From: Calothrix sp. FI2-JRJ7
GTDB taxonomy: Bacteria > Cyanobacteriota > Cyanobacteriia > Cyanobacteriales > Nostocaceae
Reading direction: 5' to 3'
Length of the DNA stretch: 64,000 nucleotides
Assembly: GCA_019359675.1 (NCBI GenBank)
Contig: JAHHGX010000002.1
Location: 36,751-100,750, forward strand
Under the pieces are notes generated by a model. The model made no database searches. It had not been told where the DNA came from and worked only from the letters and a program-made list of their open reading frames with translations. Made by a program: the position numbers and the translations under genes. How positions within the stretch are numbered: position 1 is the stretch's first letter; each line of letters starts with the position of its first letter. Shown here piece after piece: positions 1-9,635 of the stretch.

Positions 1-139
1 GTTCGCAAGCGACTACAGAGCGCGTTAATTTTCTATCTGGAGGTGTATTGTTATCAGCAGTTATTACTTCTACTTCTGCTAGTTTAAATGCTGCTACTGA
101 GTTAGTAGTTCCTAAGTCGATACCTATTGCTTTGCCCAT
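1..139 (-). CDS. Hsp70 family protein, N-terminal fragment (runs off window)
   Basis: Reverse-strand reading from the ATG at 139 gives [18 protein letters not shown], the phosphate-1 loop that opens the ATPase domain of DnaK/Hsp70 proteins. Only about 46 residues lie in the window and the frame is still open at base 1. After the signature the sequence reads LAEVEVITADNN rather than the usual MEGGxPxVIxNAEG, so this is a divergent Hsp70 and not a copy of the complete dnaK at 9636-11843. ATP-dependent cytosolic chaperone activity is expected from the family; which paralogue it is cannot be told from this fragment. No partner gene is visible because the gene continues leftward. Confidence 0.85.
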   Translation of the reverse strand, partial: MGKAIGIDLGTTNSVAAFKLAEVEVITADNNTPPDRKLTRSVVACE

Positions 140-308
140 TGTTTGAAAATATGTATGTATAAAATATTATTTTTATTAAAAATTAACTTTTCAAATACTA
201 TTTATACATATCAAGTACTGAATAAGTTCAGTAAAAATACTTGAAATATGATTAAGTAAGTGGGGCTATGTCTCACATACAACACCCCCTAGTCTCCCGA
301 TAAAATAG

Positions 309-350
309 CAAAAAAAAGTGGTAAAGGTGTTGAAACCTCTACCACTTTCA
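309..350 (-). terminator. Rho-independent terminator downstream of clpC
   Basis: Read on the minus strand, the arm AAAGTGGT pairs with ACCACTTT, with an inner AGGT/ACCT extension, and is followed directly by a run of eight T. It lies about 40 bases past the clpC stop codon. This is the clearest intrinsic terminator in the window. Confidence 0.8.
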
Positions 351-388
351 AATATTGAGTTAAGACTAAAGTATTATTACTAAAGTAC

Positions 389-2869
389 TTATGCTTCTAC
401 ACCTGCTCCAGGTGTTAACAGTTCGCGACGTTCACTAGAACGAACGACGACGTTATTGTTCTCATCGACATCAATGACGGCAACATCACCATCTTTAATG
501 CGACCGGAGAGAATTTCCTCAGCAAGGCTATCCTCTAACAAGCGCATAATTGCGCGACGTAAAGGTCTTGCACCATAGCTGGGGTTGTAACCTTCTTGGA
601 TAAGACGGTCTTTGAAGCGGTCGGTGATTTCCATCGTAATGCCTTTTTCGCCCAGGCGCCCGAAGACTTCCTTGAGCATGATTTCGGCAATTTCGGAAAC
701 TTCCTGCTTGTTCAACTGACGGAAGACGATAATTTCGTCGAGTCGGTTGAGGAACTCTGGACGGAAGTAGTTCTTCAGTTCTTCGTTAACTAAGAACTTG
801 ATACGGTTGTACTGGGATTCGCTAGCATCTTCGGCAAACTCGAAACCAATACCACCACCACCTTTTTCAATAACCTTAGAACCAATGTTCGAGGTCAAGA
901 TTAATAAGGTGTTCTTGAAGTCTACGGTACGTCCTTTCGCATCGGTAAGGCGCCCGTCTTCAAGAATTTGCAGCAGCATATTAAATACATCGGGGTGTGC
1001 TTTTTCGATTTCGTCGAAAAGTACCACGGTGTAAGGTCTACGGCGTACTGCTTCGGTTAACTGTCCACCTTCGTTGTATCCTACATAACCTGGAGGCGAA
1101 CCGATGAGCTTAGAAACGGTGTGACGTTCCATGTACTCGGACATGTCAAGACGAATCATTGCTTCTTCTGAACCAAAGAAGTATGAAGCCAATGATTTCG
1201 CTAACTCGGTTTTACCAACACCAGTAGGACCAGAGAATACAAAGCTAGCAATTGGTCGGTTGGGGTTCTTCAAACCAACACGTGCGCGTCGAATTGCTCT
1301 CGACACAGCTTTAACTGCATCTTCTTGACCAATAAGACGCTGGTGCAAGGTGTCTTCCATGTGCAACAGCTTCTCAGATTCTGACTCAGTAAGCTTGTTG
1401 ACTGGTACACCTGTCCAAGATGCCACAATGTGAGCAATGTCTTCTTCGGTAACAACGGGTTCATCGCCACCTTCAGTCTTCGTGCCACTTACTTTGCTTT
1501 GAGCAATGGCGCGAATTTCGGCTTTGATTTCCATTTCCCGGTCGCGCAACTCACCTGCACGGTCGAAGTCTTGACCGCGTACTGCATCGTCTTTCTCTTT
1601 GAGAATTTGACGCAGTTCTTTATCAAGTTCTTTAGCTGCGGGGGGAAGTTGAGAATTAATTAAACGTACCCGTGAACCAGCTTCATCAACTAAGTCGATA
1701 GCTTTGTCGGGCAAATAACGGTCAGATATATAACGGTCAGATAATTTCGCTGCTGCTACCAAAGCTTCATCAGAAATTTTCAGCTTGTGGTGTTGCTCGT
1801 AGCGGTCACGTAAACCATATAAAATTTCAATGGTTTCATCTACTGACGGTTCACCCACCATTACTGGCTGGAAGCGACGTTCTAGGGCTGCATCGCGCTC
1901 GATGTGTTTACGGTACTCATCAAGGGTTGTGGCACCGATACACTGCAATTCTCCGCGTGCCAAAGCTGGCTTGAGGATATTTGCTGCGTCGATGGCGCCT
2001 TCTGCTGCACCAGCACCAATTAGGGTGTGAACCTCGTCGATTACTAATATTACATTTCCCGCTTGTCGAATCTCATCCATGATTTTCTTCAAGCGTTCTT
2101 CAAATTCACCTCGATATTTGGTTCCTGCTACAAGCAAACCAATATCAAGAGTGACTACACGTTTATCTTCTAAAATGTCAGGTACATCTTTAGTGGCAAT
2201 ACGTGTTGCCAAACCTTCAGCAATAGCAGTTTTACCTACGCCAGGTTCACCAATTAATACGGGGTTGTTCTTAGTCCGACGGCCAAGAATTTGGATTACC
2301 CGCTCAATTTCCTTAGCACGTCCCACAACAGGGTCAAGCTTACCGTCGATTGCCATTTGGGTCAAATTTGAACCAAATTCATCCAACGTTGGGGTTTTGG
2401 TGCGGCTGGAAGGTCCACCTTGTGTTACCTCAGCGGTTTCGCCCAACATCCGAATGACTTGAGTGCGGACTTTCGATAAATCTACACCGAGGTTTTCTAG
2501 AACTCTAGCTGCTACACCTTCACCTTCGCGGATTAAGCCCAACAGCAGATGCTCGGTGCCAATATAGTTGTGCCCCAACTGGCGAGCCTCTTCTAAGGAG
2601 AGTTCTAAAACTCGTTTGGCGCGTGGCGTAAACGGAATTTCCACAGCGACAAAGCCCGAACCTCGACCTATGATTTTTTCTACTTCAATCCGAGCGTCTT
2701 TGAGATTGACACCCATCGATTTCAGCACTTTAGCTGCAACTCCGGTACCTTCGCCAATTAGACCCAGGAGGATCTGCTCAGTACCGACGAAATTATGCCC
2801 AAGACGGCGAGCCTCTTCTTGGGCAAGCATAATCACCTTAATGGCTTTTTCTGTGAAGCGTTCAAACAT
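389..2869 (-). CDS. clpC: ATP-dependent Clp protease ATPase subunit ClpC
   Basis: HSP100/ClpC chaperone of about 826 residues that unfolds substrates and feeds them to ClpP-type peptidases. In order: two Clp-N repeats (about residues 1-145), a first AAA+ module with Walker [14 protein letters not shown], a UVR-type linker ([16 protein letters not shown]), a second AAA+ module with [13 protein letters not shown], and a C-terminal small domain. The loop GGGGIGFEF holds the (I/L/V)GF tripeptide used by this class for ClpP docking. The open frame extends to 2986, but the conserved ClpC start [20 protein letters not shown] begins at the ATG at 2869, preceded by a GGTGATGGG purine stretch, so I use that start. 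Length and domain order match the cyanobacterial housekeeping ClpC. It is followed by a strong terminator and is probably transcribed alone. Confidence 0.96.
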   Translation of the reverse strand: MFERFTEKAIKVIMLAQEEARRLGHNFVGTEQILLGLIGEGTGVAAKVLKSMGVNLKDARIEVEKIIGRGSGFVAVEIPFTPRAKRVLELSLEEARQLGHNYIGTEHLLLGLIREGEGVAARVLENLGVDLSKVRTQVIRMLGETAEVTQGGPSSRTKTPTLDEFGSNLTQMAIDGKLDPVVGRAKEIERVIQILGRRTKNNPVLIGEPGVGKTAIAEGLATRIATKDVPDILEDKRVVTLDIGLLVAGTKYRGEFEERLKKIMDEIRQAGNVILVIDEVHTLIGAGAAEGAIDAANILKPALARGELQCIGATTLDEYRKHIERDAALERRFQPVMVGEPSVDETIEILYGLRDRYEQHHKLKISDEALVAAAKLSDRYISDRYLPDKAIDLVDEAGSRVRLINSQLPPAAKELDKELRQILKEKDDAVRGQDFDRAGELRDREMEIKAEIRAIAQSKVSGTKTEGGDEPVVTEEDIAHIVASWTGVPVNKLTESESEKLLHMEDTLHQRLIGQEDAVKAVSRAIRRARVGLKNPNRPIASFVFSGPTGVGKTELAKSLASYFFGSEEAMIRLDMSEYMERHTVSKLIGSPPGYVGYNEGGQLTEAVRRRPYTVVLFDEIEKAHPDVFNMLLQILEDGRLTDAKGRTVDFKNTLLILTSNIGSKVIEKGGGGIGFEFAEDASESQYNRIKFLVNEELKNYFRPEFLNRLDEIIVFRQLNKQEVSEIAEIMLKEVFGRLGEKGITMEITDRFKDRLIQEGYNPSYGARPLRRAIMRLLEDSLAEEILSGRIKDGDVAVIDVDENNNVVVRSSERRELLTPGAGVEA

Positions 2870-3347
2870 ATTTTTCCCATCACCTGCGTCGTGCCGGTAT
2901 GCTGATTTTAGCACAGCCAAATAAGTCGGGTGCCTGTATAAAGGTGTAGACAACCGAAATCGACGTAGCGAGTTTACAAGTTCCAATATGAACTTTTTTA
3001 ACTTGTTTTACTGTTTATAAGTACACTGATTGGCGTTGAGATGCTTCTGTAGGGCTTATTTTGGGCAAACTTGTGACCATGAGTGTTGAGATATGTCAAT
3101 ACGCCCCCAAGTGAAAATATTTAACATTTTCTTTATTGCTCGTCAAGTCGAATTTGAACTTTAAGCTACAATTTCCATGAAATTATCATCACATTTTCTA
3201 AAAATTTATTTTCACTCACTAAAAATAAAGATTTATTAAATTAACGTTAAGCTTATTCAAAAACCTCAGAAACCAGGTTTCTAAGCAAGATTGTTGTTTT
3301 TATTACAATATTCAGCAAGAAACCAGGTTTCTAAATTTTTATGCATA
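2870..3347. other. Intergenic region clpC-rimI
   Basis: 478 bases between the clpC start and the rimI stop. It should hold the clpC promoter, which I cannot place with confidence, and it contains one copy of the paired-palindrome element at 3268-3332. I see no convincing small gene; the ORF extension to 2986 lacks conserved ClpC sequence. Confidence 0.6.
3268..3332 (-). repeat. Paired-palindrome element, copy 1
   Basis: Two exact copies of AGAAACCAGGTTTCT (3268-3282 and 3318-3332) flank a core reading TTGTTTTTATTACAA on the plus strand, so this copy is inverted relative to copies 2, 5 and 6. Start-to-start spacing is 50, two shorter than most copies. Confidence 0.9.
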
Positions 3348-3920
3348 TTAATCTACAAATGTCAAGTCCCAGCCAGATTCATTTAGGCGCCTTTTAATGG
3401 TATCAAGCCAAGTATTAAGAGTTAGAGTGAATTGTGGCGCCTGGATATCACCCAGCCAAAGAATCAAAGCATCTTCGTCATTGTCTTTGTAGTATCGGCG
3501 GCGTCGCCCTGCTGTTTTGAAACCAAATTTTTGATATAAATTAATGGCGCCTACATTTGAAGGACGGACTTCGAGAGTGGCCCGCTCCAAACCATGTTCG
3601 TGAGCAGTCTTGAGAAGCGAAAATAGTACAGCTTGTCCCAAACCTTGGTTTTGATATCGAGGATGAACCGCCAAAATCGTAATATGCGCTTCATCTAAAA
3701 TCGACCAAAAACAACCCATTCCTGATAATTCGTTAGAAGCAGGGGAAGAGGTAGAACCAAGCAAAACAGAGTTTGGACTCTCTAACTCTCGCTGATACCC
3801 ATCAAGTGTCCATAACCCACCAAAACAAGCTTGGTCAAGTTCAACTAAAGCACCCAAGTGCTTATGTGTCAATGATTGGATTTCTAAATTTAATGTGTTC
3901 ACACTTATTGGTAATGGCAC
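3348..3920 (-). CDS. rimI: GNAT N-acetyltransferase, probable ribosomal protein S18-alanine acetyltransferase RimI
   Basis: 190-residue GNAT enzyme expected to acetylate the N-terminal alanine of ribosomal protein S18 with acetyl-CoA. The acetyl-CoA-binding motif A is visible as VHPRYQNQGLGQAVLFSLL, followed by ERATLEVRPSNVGAINLYQK and FGFKTAGRRRRYYKDNDEDA, the RimI pattern in which a Y-K-D-N-ED tail follows the substrate strand. It has some extra N-terminal sequence and a C-terminal extension (LNTWLDTIKRRLNESG) compared with about 150 residues for typical RimI. It is divergent from lysA, 144 bases away. GNAT substrate assignment by sequence is uncertain, so the fold is much surer than the substrate. 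Confidence 0.82.
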   Translation of the reverse strand: MPLPISVNTLNLEIQSLTHKHLGALVELDQACFGGLWTLDGYQRELESPNSVLLGSTSSPASNELSGMGCFWSILDEAHITILAVHPRYQNQGLGQAVLFSLLKTAHEHGLERATLEVRPSNVGAINLYQKFGFKTAGRRRRYYKDNDEDALILWLGDIQAPQFTLTLNTWLDTIKRRLNESGWDLTFVD

Positions 3921-4064
3921 ATCCCATCTGTAAACTAAAGGTGGGAATATTTACTCTGTAACAAAAATTTAATAATTTAGATAAAGATTGGTTTGCGCTC
4001 TATCTAGCAAACTAACCATTACATGTACATGCCCGTCTAGTAAACAACGACAAATTTTAACGTT

Positions 4065-5468
4065 ATGGTATCGACACATCCGGCTAAGGTTCAAGATTCT
4101 GGTAGTAAATATTTACCGATTGTTACAAAAAATAACATTGATATTTCTCCAAATCAATCTCTGTTACCGATTACAGCTAAGGTAAATAGTCACGACCATC
4201 TTGAAATTGGAGGTTGTGACGTTAAAAATTTAGTTCACCAATTTGGCTCACCCTTATACATAGTAGACGAAGAAACATTACGTACAGCTTGCCGCCAGTA
4301 CCGCGATAGTTTCCAGCGTTATTATAAGGGCTGCTCACAGGTATTATACGCTTCTAAGGCATGGAGTTTAACGGCAATCTGCGCTATCGTTCATTCTGAA
4401 GGTTTAGGTATAGACGTAGTTTCAGGGGGCGAATTGTACACAGCATTAAATGCGGGTGTCAACCCTAGTCAAATTTATTTTCACGGAAATAATAAATCGC
4501 GCCAAGAGCTTGTTTTCGCTATAGAGTCAAACATTACTATTGTTGTTGATAACTGGTATGAGCTAGAAACATTATTTGAATTAGCTTCCACCACCTCGGT
4601 ATCAGTACGAATAATGTTGCGGTTAACACCGGGTATTGAGTGTCATACTCATGAGTATATTCGTACTGGACATTTAGACAGTAAATTTGGGTTTGACCCG
4701 AACCAACTTGGGGAAGTATTCGAGTATGTCAGTAAGCAAAGCAAGCTCAACTGTGTAGGAGTTCATGCTCACATTGGTTCTCAAATTTTTGAGCGTCAAC
4801 CACATCGTGACCTAGCAGCGGTGATGGTGCAATGGTTAGAACAAGCAGCAAGTTATGGGTTAGCTATAACCGAGTTAAATGTAGGTGGTGGTTTAGGAAC
4901 TAAATATATTGAGTCCGATGACCCACCAAGTATTGAAGAATGGGTAAAACCAATTTGCGAGGTTATTCAATCCGCATGTGAGAAACTTTCTTTACCTTTA
5001 CCCAAACTGCTATCTGAACCAGGACGCTCTTTAATTGCCACTTCTTGCGTCACAGCGTATACTATTGGTTCATCAAAACAAATTCCTGGAATCCGTAACT
5101 ACATAGCAGTTGACGGTGGTATGTCAGATAATCCTCGTCCAATTACTTATCAATCAGTTTACCGCGCGGTCGTCGCGAACAAAATGTCGGATAAGTGTAG
5201 CGAAACCGTAACAGTTGCCGGAAAGCACTGTGAATCAGGAGATATTCTAATCAAGAATGCTGAGTTACCTTTAACTCAACCAGGAGATATTTTGGTTGTA
5301 ATGGCAACGGGTGCGTACAATTACAGTATGGCATCGAACTATAATCGCCTGCCTCGTCCGGCAGCGGTTTTAGTATCGAACGGCGAAGCAAATATTATTT
5401 TGCAACGCGAAACATACCAAGATTTAATTCGACAAGATTGTTTACCAGAAAGACTTCAAAAAAGTTAA
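4065..5468 (+). CDS. lysA: Diaminopimelate decarboxylase
   Basis: 467-residue PLP enzyme that decarboxylates meso-diaminopimelate to L-lysine, the last step of the DAP pathway. The PLP lysine lies in VLYASKAWSLTAICA; HAHIGSQIFE and LNVGGGLGTKY form the glycine-rich phosphate-binding region; LSEPGRSLIA, GGMSDNPRPITY and the cysteine-containing KHCESGDIL are the C-terminal active-site motifs of LysA. The first 50 residues are poorly conserved and could be partly untranslated, but ATG 4065 has no better competitor. The gene heads a codirectional group with cdaA and uppS, linking lysine/DAP metabolism with cell-wall functions; the 126-base gap to cdaA is largely heptamer repeats. Confidence 0.95.
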   Translation: MVSTHPAKVQDSGSKYLPIVTKNNIDISPNQSLLPITAKVNSHDHLEIGGCDVKNLVHQFGSPLYIVDEETLRTACRQYRDSFQRYYKGCSQVLYASKAWSLTAICAIVHSEGLGIDVVSGGELYTALNAGVNPSQIYFHGNNKSRQELVFAIESNITIVVDNWYELETLFELASTTSVSVRIMLRLTPGIECHTHEYIRTGHLDSKFGFDPNQLGEVFEYVSKQSKLNCVGVHAHIGSQIFERQPHRDLAAVMVQWLEQAASYGLAITELNVGGGLGTKYIESDDPPSIEEWVKPICEVIQSACEKLSLPLPKLLSEPGRSLIATSCVTAYTIGSSKQIPGIRNYIAVDGGMSDNPRPITYQSVYRAVVANKMSDKCSETVTVAGKHCESGDILIKNAELPLTQPGDILVVMATGAYNYSMASNYNRLPRPAAVLVSNGEANIILQRETYQDLIRQDCLPERLQKS

Positions 5469-5510
5469 AAGTTAAGAGTTATGAGTTATGAGTTATGAGT
5501 TATGAGTTAC
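5466..5510 (+). repeat. Heptamer tandem repeat (GAGTTAT)n
   Basis: At least four head-to-tail units of GAGTTAT follow the lysA stop codon directly, preceded by degenerate AAGTTAAAAGTTAAGAG. Complementary-sense related units (CTAACTCCTAACT) follow at about 5540-5565, so the gap could fold back on itself. This is the short tandemly repeated heptamer class common in filamentous cyanobacteria. Confidence 0.85.
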
Positions 5511-5594
5511 CTTAAAGTGTTGATTCTTAACTCCGCGCCTCCTAACTTCTAACTCCTAACTAATTAAAGGCAGAGTAGTACATTTCCAGATGTC

Positions 5595-6515
5595 ATGAGA
5601 GATTGGTGGAAGCAATGGCTGATAGCGGGATGGTCGCAGTCCTTGCTACTAAAGACTCTGGATATTTTGTTAGTACTGGCGCTGACTTATATGATGCTGG
5701 TTCTAATTAACGAACGGCGAACGCTGCGGATGGTACTGGGATTTGTGATCTTAATGCTAGCTTCAGTTTTGTCGCATCAGTGGGGGCTGGAACTGCTAAA
5801 TTTTGTATTGGAAAAGTTAGTGATTGGCTGTGCGGTGGCAATGGCGGTTGCACTTCAATCTGAGTTTCGGCGATTTTTAGAGTTATTGGGACGGGGAGAG
5901 TTTAAGAAGCTATTTCAGCCTTCAACTCTGGCGCTTCCCAAGTCAGATAGCACAATTGATGAAATTGTTGAAGCTGTTAGAGAATTGTCGAAAAGTCGGA
6001 TTGGAGCGCTATTGATTATAGAAACAACAGGTCCAATAGACGAAAGAGATTTTTCTGTGCCCGGAGTAAAATTAAATGCTGAAGTTTCTAAAGAACTAAT
6101 CCAAACAATTTTTCAGCCCAAGACACTTTTACACGACGGTGCTACATTAGTACGTGGCTCTCGGATTCTCGCATCGGGTATAATCTTACCGCTATCGGGA
6201 CGCACAGCCTCGCGCCAGTTGGGTACACGCCACCGGGCGGCGATGGGTATTACTGAGCGGGTCGAAAATTGTATTTGTGTAGTTGTATCAGAAGAGACGG
6301 GTTCAATTTCTTTGGCAGAAAGGGGAACCCTAAATAGACCATTAACTATTGCGAAGTTAAAAGAGTTGCTCGAAGATAAACTGTCACCTACTATTGACCG
6401 GGAAGCAGTGGCGCCTGGTTTACTAAGTTTGGGGCGAAAAATTCGGAGCAAAAGCCTCTTTGTAGTTTCACGATTACTCGGATTACCATCGACCGCTCCT
6501 CGGGATAAAAAATGA
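5595..6515 (+). CDS. cdaA: Diadenylate cyclase CdaA
   Basis: 306-residue membrane-anchored enzyme that condenses two ATP into the second messenger c-di-AMP. Three hydrophobic segments fill about residues 15-85 ([44 protein letters not shown]), followed by the DAC domain with the catalytic DGA at 181-183 (LLHDGATLV) and RHR at 212-214 ([11 protein letters not shown]). It overlaps uppS by 4 bases (ATGA), implying translational coupling. In Firmicutes, CdaA controls potassium and osmolyte balance and is linked to cell-wall synthesis; being coupled to the undecaprenyl diphosphate synthase gene fits a wall-related role here, which is inference. The C-terminal 60 residues beyond the DAC core are less conserved. 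Confidence 0.94.
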   Translation: MRDWWKQWLIAGWSQSLLLKTLDILLVLALTYMMLVLINERRTLRMVLGFVILMLASVLSHQWGLELLNFVLEKLVIGCAVAMAVALQSEFRRFLELLGRGEFKKLFQPSTLALPKSDSTIDEIVEAVRELSKSRIGALLIIETTGPIDERDFSVPGVKLNAEVSKELIQTIFQPKTLLHDGATLVRGSRILASGIILPLSGRTASRQLGTRHRAAMGITERVENCICVVVSEETGSISLAERGTLNRPLTIAKLKELLEDKLSPTIDREAVAPGLLSLGRKIRSKSLFVVSRLLGLPSTAPRDKK

Positions 6516-7261
6516 CAGCACAACAGACAGAACTGCGAGTTTTACCCTCTGACTTGAAACGCGAATTATTACCAAAGCACGTTGCAGTGATTTGTGACGG
6601 CAATGGTCGGTGGGCTAGGCATAGAGGACTACCCCGTATAATGGGTCACAAACGCGGGGTTGAGTCTCTCAAGCAATTACTACGTACCTGTAATGATTGG
6701 GGAATAGAAGCGTTAACCGCGTATGCTTTTTCAACTGAAAACTGGAAACGACCCCAGGAAGAAGTTGATTTTTTAATGACTTTATTTCAGGTAGTTTTGC
6801 GTAATGAGTTGCGCGAGATGATGAAAGAGAATGTACGCATAAAGTTTGCTGGTAACTTAAATGCACTTCCAACTGCTTTGCAAGAGCAAATCAGTGACGC
6901 AATGGAAGAAACGCGGAACAATCGCGGTATAAAGTTTACTATTGCCACTAATTATGGTGGTAGACAAGAGATATTATCAGCTTGTCGCGCGATTGCTGAA
7001 AAAGTCGAGCAAGGTTTGCTTAAACCTTCAGAAATTGACGAAGCTATTTTTGAGAGCCATCTTTACACCGCTGGCATTGGCGACCCAGATTTATTAATTC
7101 GCACAAGCGGGGAAATGCGGATTAGCAACTTCCTGCTATGGCAGATTGCTTACACTGAAATATATATTACAGATGCACTTTGGCCCGATTTCGACCGCGA
7201 CGAATTTCACCGTGCCTTATTAAGTTTTCAAAAGCGCGAACGACGGTTTGGAAAAGCCTAA
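6512..7261 (+). CDS. uppS: Isoprenyl transferase (undecaprenyl diphosphate synthase)
   Basis: 249-residue cis-prenyltransferase that extends farnesyl or geranylgeranyl diphosphate with isopentenyl diphosphate to give the C55 lipid carrier for peptidoglycan and surface polysaccharides. The catalytic aspartate is D29 in [32 protein letters not shown] and the C-terminal [19 protein letters not shown] and [11 protein letters not shown] are family signatures, with the RTSGE arginine/serine that bind the substrate diphosphate. Length is normal. The start overlaps the cdaA stop. A GGTGGGCA palindrome follows the stop codon. Confidence 0.96.
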   Translation: MTAQQTELRVLPSDLKRELLPKHVAVICDGNGRWARHRGLPRIMGHKRGVESLKQLLRTCNDWGIEALTAYAFSTENWKRPQEEVDFLMTLFQVVLRNELREMMKENVRIKFAGNLNALPTALQEQISDAMEETRNNRGIKFTIATNYGGRQEILSACRAIAEKVEQGLLKPSEIDEAIFESHLYTAGIGDPDLLIRTSGEMRISNFLLWQIAYTEIYITDALWPDFDRDEFHRALLSFQKRERRFGKA

Positions 7262-7267
7262 ATTTAG

Positions 7268-7284
7268 GGTGGGCACTGCCCACC
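7268..7284. repeat. Palindrome GGTGGGCACTGCCCACC between convergent genes
   Basis: Perfect 8-base arms around one central base, lying between the convergent uppS and DUF3143 genes, where it could act as a two-way terminator although it has no long T run. The identical 17-mer recurs at 12877-12893, so it is also a dispersed repeat. Confidence 0.7.
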
Positions 7285-7298
7285 TTACGAGGTACTCA

Positions 7299-7571
7299 TT
7301 AAGGGCCTGCAAACACTGCTTGTTCAACATCTTGACGAGAGAGCGAATATTTAAACGACCGCTGAATATCTTGCCCATTTTCTCCAGCTTGGATGTATCG
7401 AACCGTAATTTGTTCGACATCAAGCCATAATTCCGCGTTCCAGTTGGTTTGTTCTAGGTGCCAGCAATGTAGTTCGCGGTTGTCTTGCTCACAACCTTGG
7501 TCGCGTAACCATTGTTCAATTTCTGGCAAGGGATGGCTGTATAAAGGTGTGTCAGGAGAAAGTTGAGACAT
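7299..7571 (-). CDS. DUF3143 family protein
   Basis: 90-residue small soluble protein of a cyanobacterial DUF3143-like family, recognised from the pattern TPLYSHPLPEIEQWLRDQGC, HCWHLEQTNWNAELWLDVEQ and RSFKYSLSRQDVEQAVFAGP. Rich in tryptophan and acidic residues; no signal peptide or membrane segment. It is the last gene after dnaK, dnaJ and the membrane J-protein on the same strand, about 95 bases downstream of the latter, so a link to the chaperone cluster is plausible but unproven. Biochemical function is unknown. Confidence 0.8.
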   Translation of the reverse strand: MSQLSPDTPLYSHPLPEIEQWLRDQGCEQDNRELHCWHLEQTNWNAELWLDVEQITVRYIQAGENGQDIQRSFKYSLSRQDVEQAVFAGP

Positions 7572-7667
7572 AAGTTATGTACTGAGGATAAAAACACCTG
7601 TAAGTCATAATCACAAGCATCAGAGAATAATGACTACATTAATATTAAAAATTTTATCTTTTTTAGC

Positions 7668-8189
7668 TTATAAACGGCTATTTAATGTATTAGGTTTCGT
7701 TGATGCAGGCAATTTGGTAATTTGTTGTTCAACAGAAACAGATTGTTGATGAATAGAAACAAATGCACTATCTCCGCGCGTTAAACCGACCACAGCAACA
7801 AGTAACAAGCAACCTACAAACGTCAGCCCTAGGATAAAGAGTGCAAAAAGTTCACCACCTGAAAGCGGACGGTCGGTAGCATCAAGATAAGCTGACTTAC
7901 TCCAATCGTAAGAATTATATGGACGATTTAAATCGGGAGGCGCCTGGATAACCCCAAAACGTGAATAACCAATTTTGAAGTCATAGTTTAATCGTCGCTC
8001 AGGACTGCTGAGGGTCGCATAAGCTTCATTAATTTCCCGAAATTTCGCAGTAGCAACTTTCTCTGATAACTCAGTAGTATCTGGGTGGTACAGTTTGCTG
8101 AGTTCACGATATGCGCGTCGAATATCAATTACTGACGCACTTGGATGCAGTCCTAGCAATGCGTAATAAGTTGGTTCCGGCTCTTGCAT
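7668..8189 (-). CDS. J-domain protein with one membrane segment
   Basis: 173 residues. The N-terminal J-domain (about 6-72) has the HPD triad at 35-37 (KLYHPDTTE) needed to stimulate Hsp70 ATPase, then INEAYATLSSPERRLNYD. A linker follows, then a single hydrophobic segment around 112-136 (LFALFILGLTFVGCLLLVAV) and a short polar tail. There is no Gly/Phe region, zinc finger or substrate domain, so it probably recruits the neighbouring DnaK to a membrane rather than binding clients itself (inference). It lies between dnaJ and the DUF3143 gene on the same strand. Confidence 0.88.
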   Translation of the reverse strand: MQEPEPTYYALLGLHPSASVIDIRRAYRELSKLYHPDTTELSEKVATAKFREINEAYATLSSPERRLNYDFKIGYSRFGVIQAPPDLNRPYNSYDWSKSAYLDATDRPLSGGELFALFILGLTFVGCLLLVAVVGLTRGDSAFVSIHQQSVSVEQQITKLPASTKPNTLNSRL

Positions 8190-8316
8190 TTTCCCGCCAC
8201 TAAAATAAGAGTGAATGATTAATAGCTACTATTAGTAAGCTTTCTATTATTCTAAAGCTATTGAACATGCGCTAATCAAACATGAAACATTGAGTAATAG
8301 TGGTTTGGGCATAGGT

Positions 8317-9312
8317 CTACAGTAAGTCAGCGCGTGGTTTAAAAGTCTCAATTTGGCGTAACTTTTCATAAAGTTCGCGTTCTTGGTCGCTGATAGTTCT
8401 GGGAGTAACAATCTGAATTTCGACAAGTTGGTCTCCACGCTTACCAGCTTCGTTAGGATAACCCTTATTAGCTAAACGAAATCTTTGACCCGAACGTACC
8501 CCACTTGGTATTGACATTTTAACAGGGCCATCTAGCGTTGGCGCCTCTATTTGCCCACCTAACACAGCTTCACTTGGGGTAACAGGAACTTGGCACAATA
8601 TATTTAAGCCTTCAAGTTTGAACTGTGAATTTGGCTCAACTGTTATTTTTAAGTATAAATCACCACCGTTTATACCCTGGTCACGTAGTCGAATCGTTTG
8701 ACCAGTCACCATACCAGCAGGCATATTTACCTCCAACGAGCGTCCATCTTCAAGACGAATTCGTTCCAAACCACCTTGATAAGCTTTACTGAGCGGAATA
8801 GTTAGACGCGCTTCGATATCACGACGCTGTGGTCGCTCCTTCGCGTTGTAAGACACTTTGCTTCTGGTATTGCGGAACGGGTCGCTGCTACCATTTGTGT
8901 AGCCATTAGAAGCCGTTCTTGTTTCTTTACTAGTGGCGCCAACACCAATTACTTGGTTGATAAAATCATCAAAACTACTGTATTGACCAGGGTCTACAGT
9001 ACCATTGCTACGATTATTTTTATTACTACCAGACCAAGTGGCGCCTTTTGGAGTTTTGCTTGTAAAACCTTTTTGCTTCCAATGACGACAATATTCGTCG
9101 TACTGTGCGCGTCGAACTTCGTCTAAAAGAACTTCTTTAGCTTCATTAATATCTTTAAATTTTTCTGCGGCTTGCTCATTTCCTTGGTTGCGGTCAGGAT
9201 GAAATTGAAGCGCTAATTTTCGATAAGCTTTCCTAATATCCTCATACGAGGCATCTTTGGATACTCCTAAAATTTCGTAATAATCTCGAAAATTCTGCAA
9301 ATTGAGTGACAT
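8317..9312 (-). CDS. dnaJ: DnaJ/CbpA-type co-chaperone
   Basis: 331 residues. J-domain at about 8-75 with HPD at 38-40 ([20 protein letters not shown]), a Gly/Ser/Asn-rich linker (about 95-150), and the two-barrel C-terminal substrate domain starting near 160 ([52 protein letters not shown]). The four CxxCxGxG zinc-finger repeats are absent, making it a class II (CbpA-like) J-protein. It sits downstream of dnaK on the same strand with about 320 bases between, the arrangement of the dnaK3/dnaJ pair in cyanobacteria, and is the expected partner of that DnaK. Confidence 0.92.
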   Translation of the reverse strand: MSLNLQNFRDYYEILGVSKDASYEDIRKAYRKLALQFHPDRNQGNEQAAEKFKDINEAKEVLLDEVRRAQYDEYCRHWKQKGFTSKTPKGATWSGSNKNNRSNGTVDPGQYSSFDDFINQVIGVGATSKETRTASNGYTNGSSDPFRNTRSKVSYNAKERPQRRDIEARLTIPLSKAYQGGLERIRLEDGRSLEVNMPAGMVTGQTIRLRDQGINGGDLYLKITVEPNSQFKLEGLNILCQVPVTPSEAVLGGQIEAPTLDGPVKMSIPSGVRSGQRFRLANKGYPNEAGKRGDQLVEIQIVTPRTISDQERELYEKLRQIETFKPRADLL

Positions 9313-9433
9313 AATTAGGTGTTTAACTAATATATGAGCGATTTTTCTATTTAGACCAGTAATCAGACTAATAAATAGAAATTATAAAGTTTTACTTGTT
9401 GAACGTGCAGTAAGCGTAGCGCATCTATTGAGT

Positions 9434-9500
9434 AGAAACCGGGTTTCTTGTTCGATATCTTGTAATAAGAACGAGGATTTGGCGTAGAAACCCGGTTTCT
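9434..9500 (+). repeat. Paired-palindrome element, copy 2
   Basis: AGAAACCGGGTTTCT (9434-9448) and AGAAACCCGGTTTCT (9486-9500), starts 52 apart, with core CTTGTAATAAGAACGA in the plus orientation. Confidence 0.9.
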
Positions 9501-9607
9501 TTGCATAAATCCTGTCCGTATTAAACAATGTTCCTGATATAGAATTTATTACGTAGCATTAAATTACTACATAATTAACGAGTAGCAGATACTTAATATG
9601 GCGTAAA

Positions 9608-9623
9608 GGCGGGAAAACCCGCC
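9608..9623 (-). terminator. Hairpin downstream of dnaK
   Basis: GGCGGGAAAACCCGCC, a 6-bp GC stem with an AAAA loop, 12 bases past the dnaK stop. The following bases are not a clean T run, so intrinsic termination may be partial. Confidence 0.55.
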
Positions 9624-9635
9624 ATTACTCTACAA

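Larger units (their letters stand above)
9313..9635. other. Intergenic region dnaJ-dnaK
   Basis: 323 bases holding a paired-palindrome element (9434-9500) and the GGCGGGAAAACCCGCC hairpin next to the dnaK stop. I see no gene. A promoter for dnaJ is likely here because the hairpin would reduce read-through from dnaK. Confidence 0.6.

Noticed and set aside
2870..2986. N-terminal extension of ClpC from 2986
   Set aside because: The conserved start MFERFTEK is at 2869 and the upstream residues do not fit the family.
3921..4064. Lysine riboswitch upstream of lysA
   Set aside because: The gap is only 144 bases and shows no conserved L-box sequence or the expected multi-helix junction.
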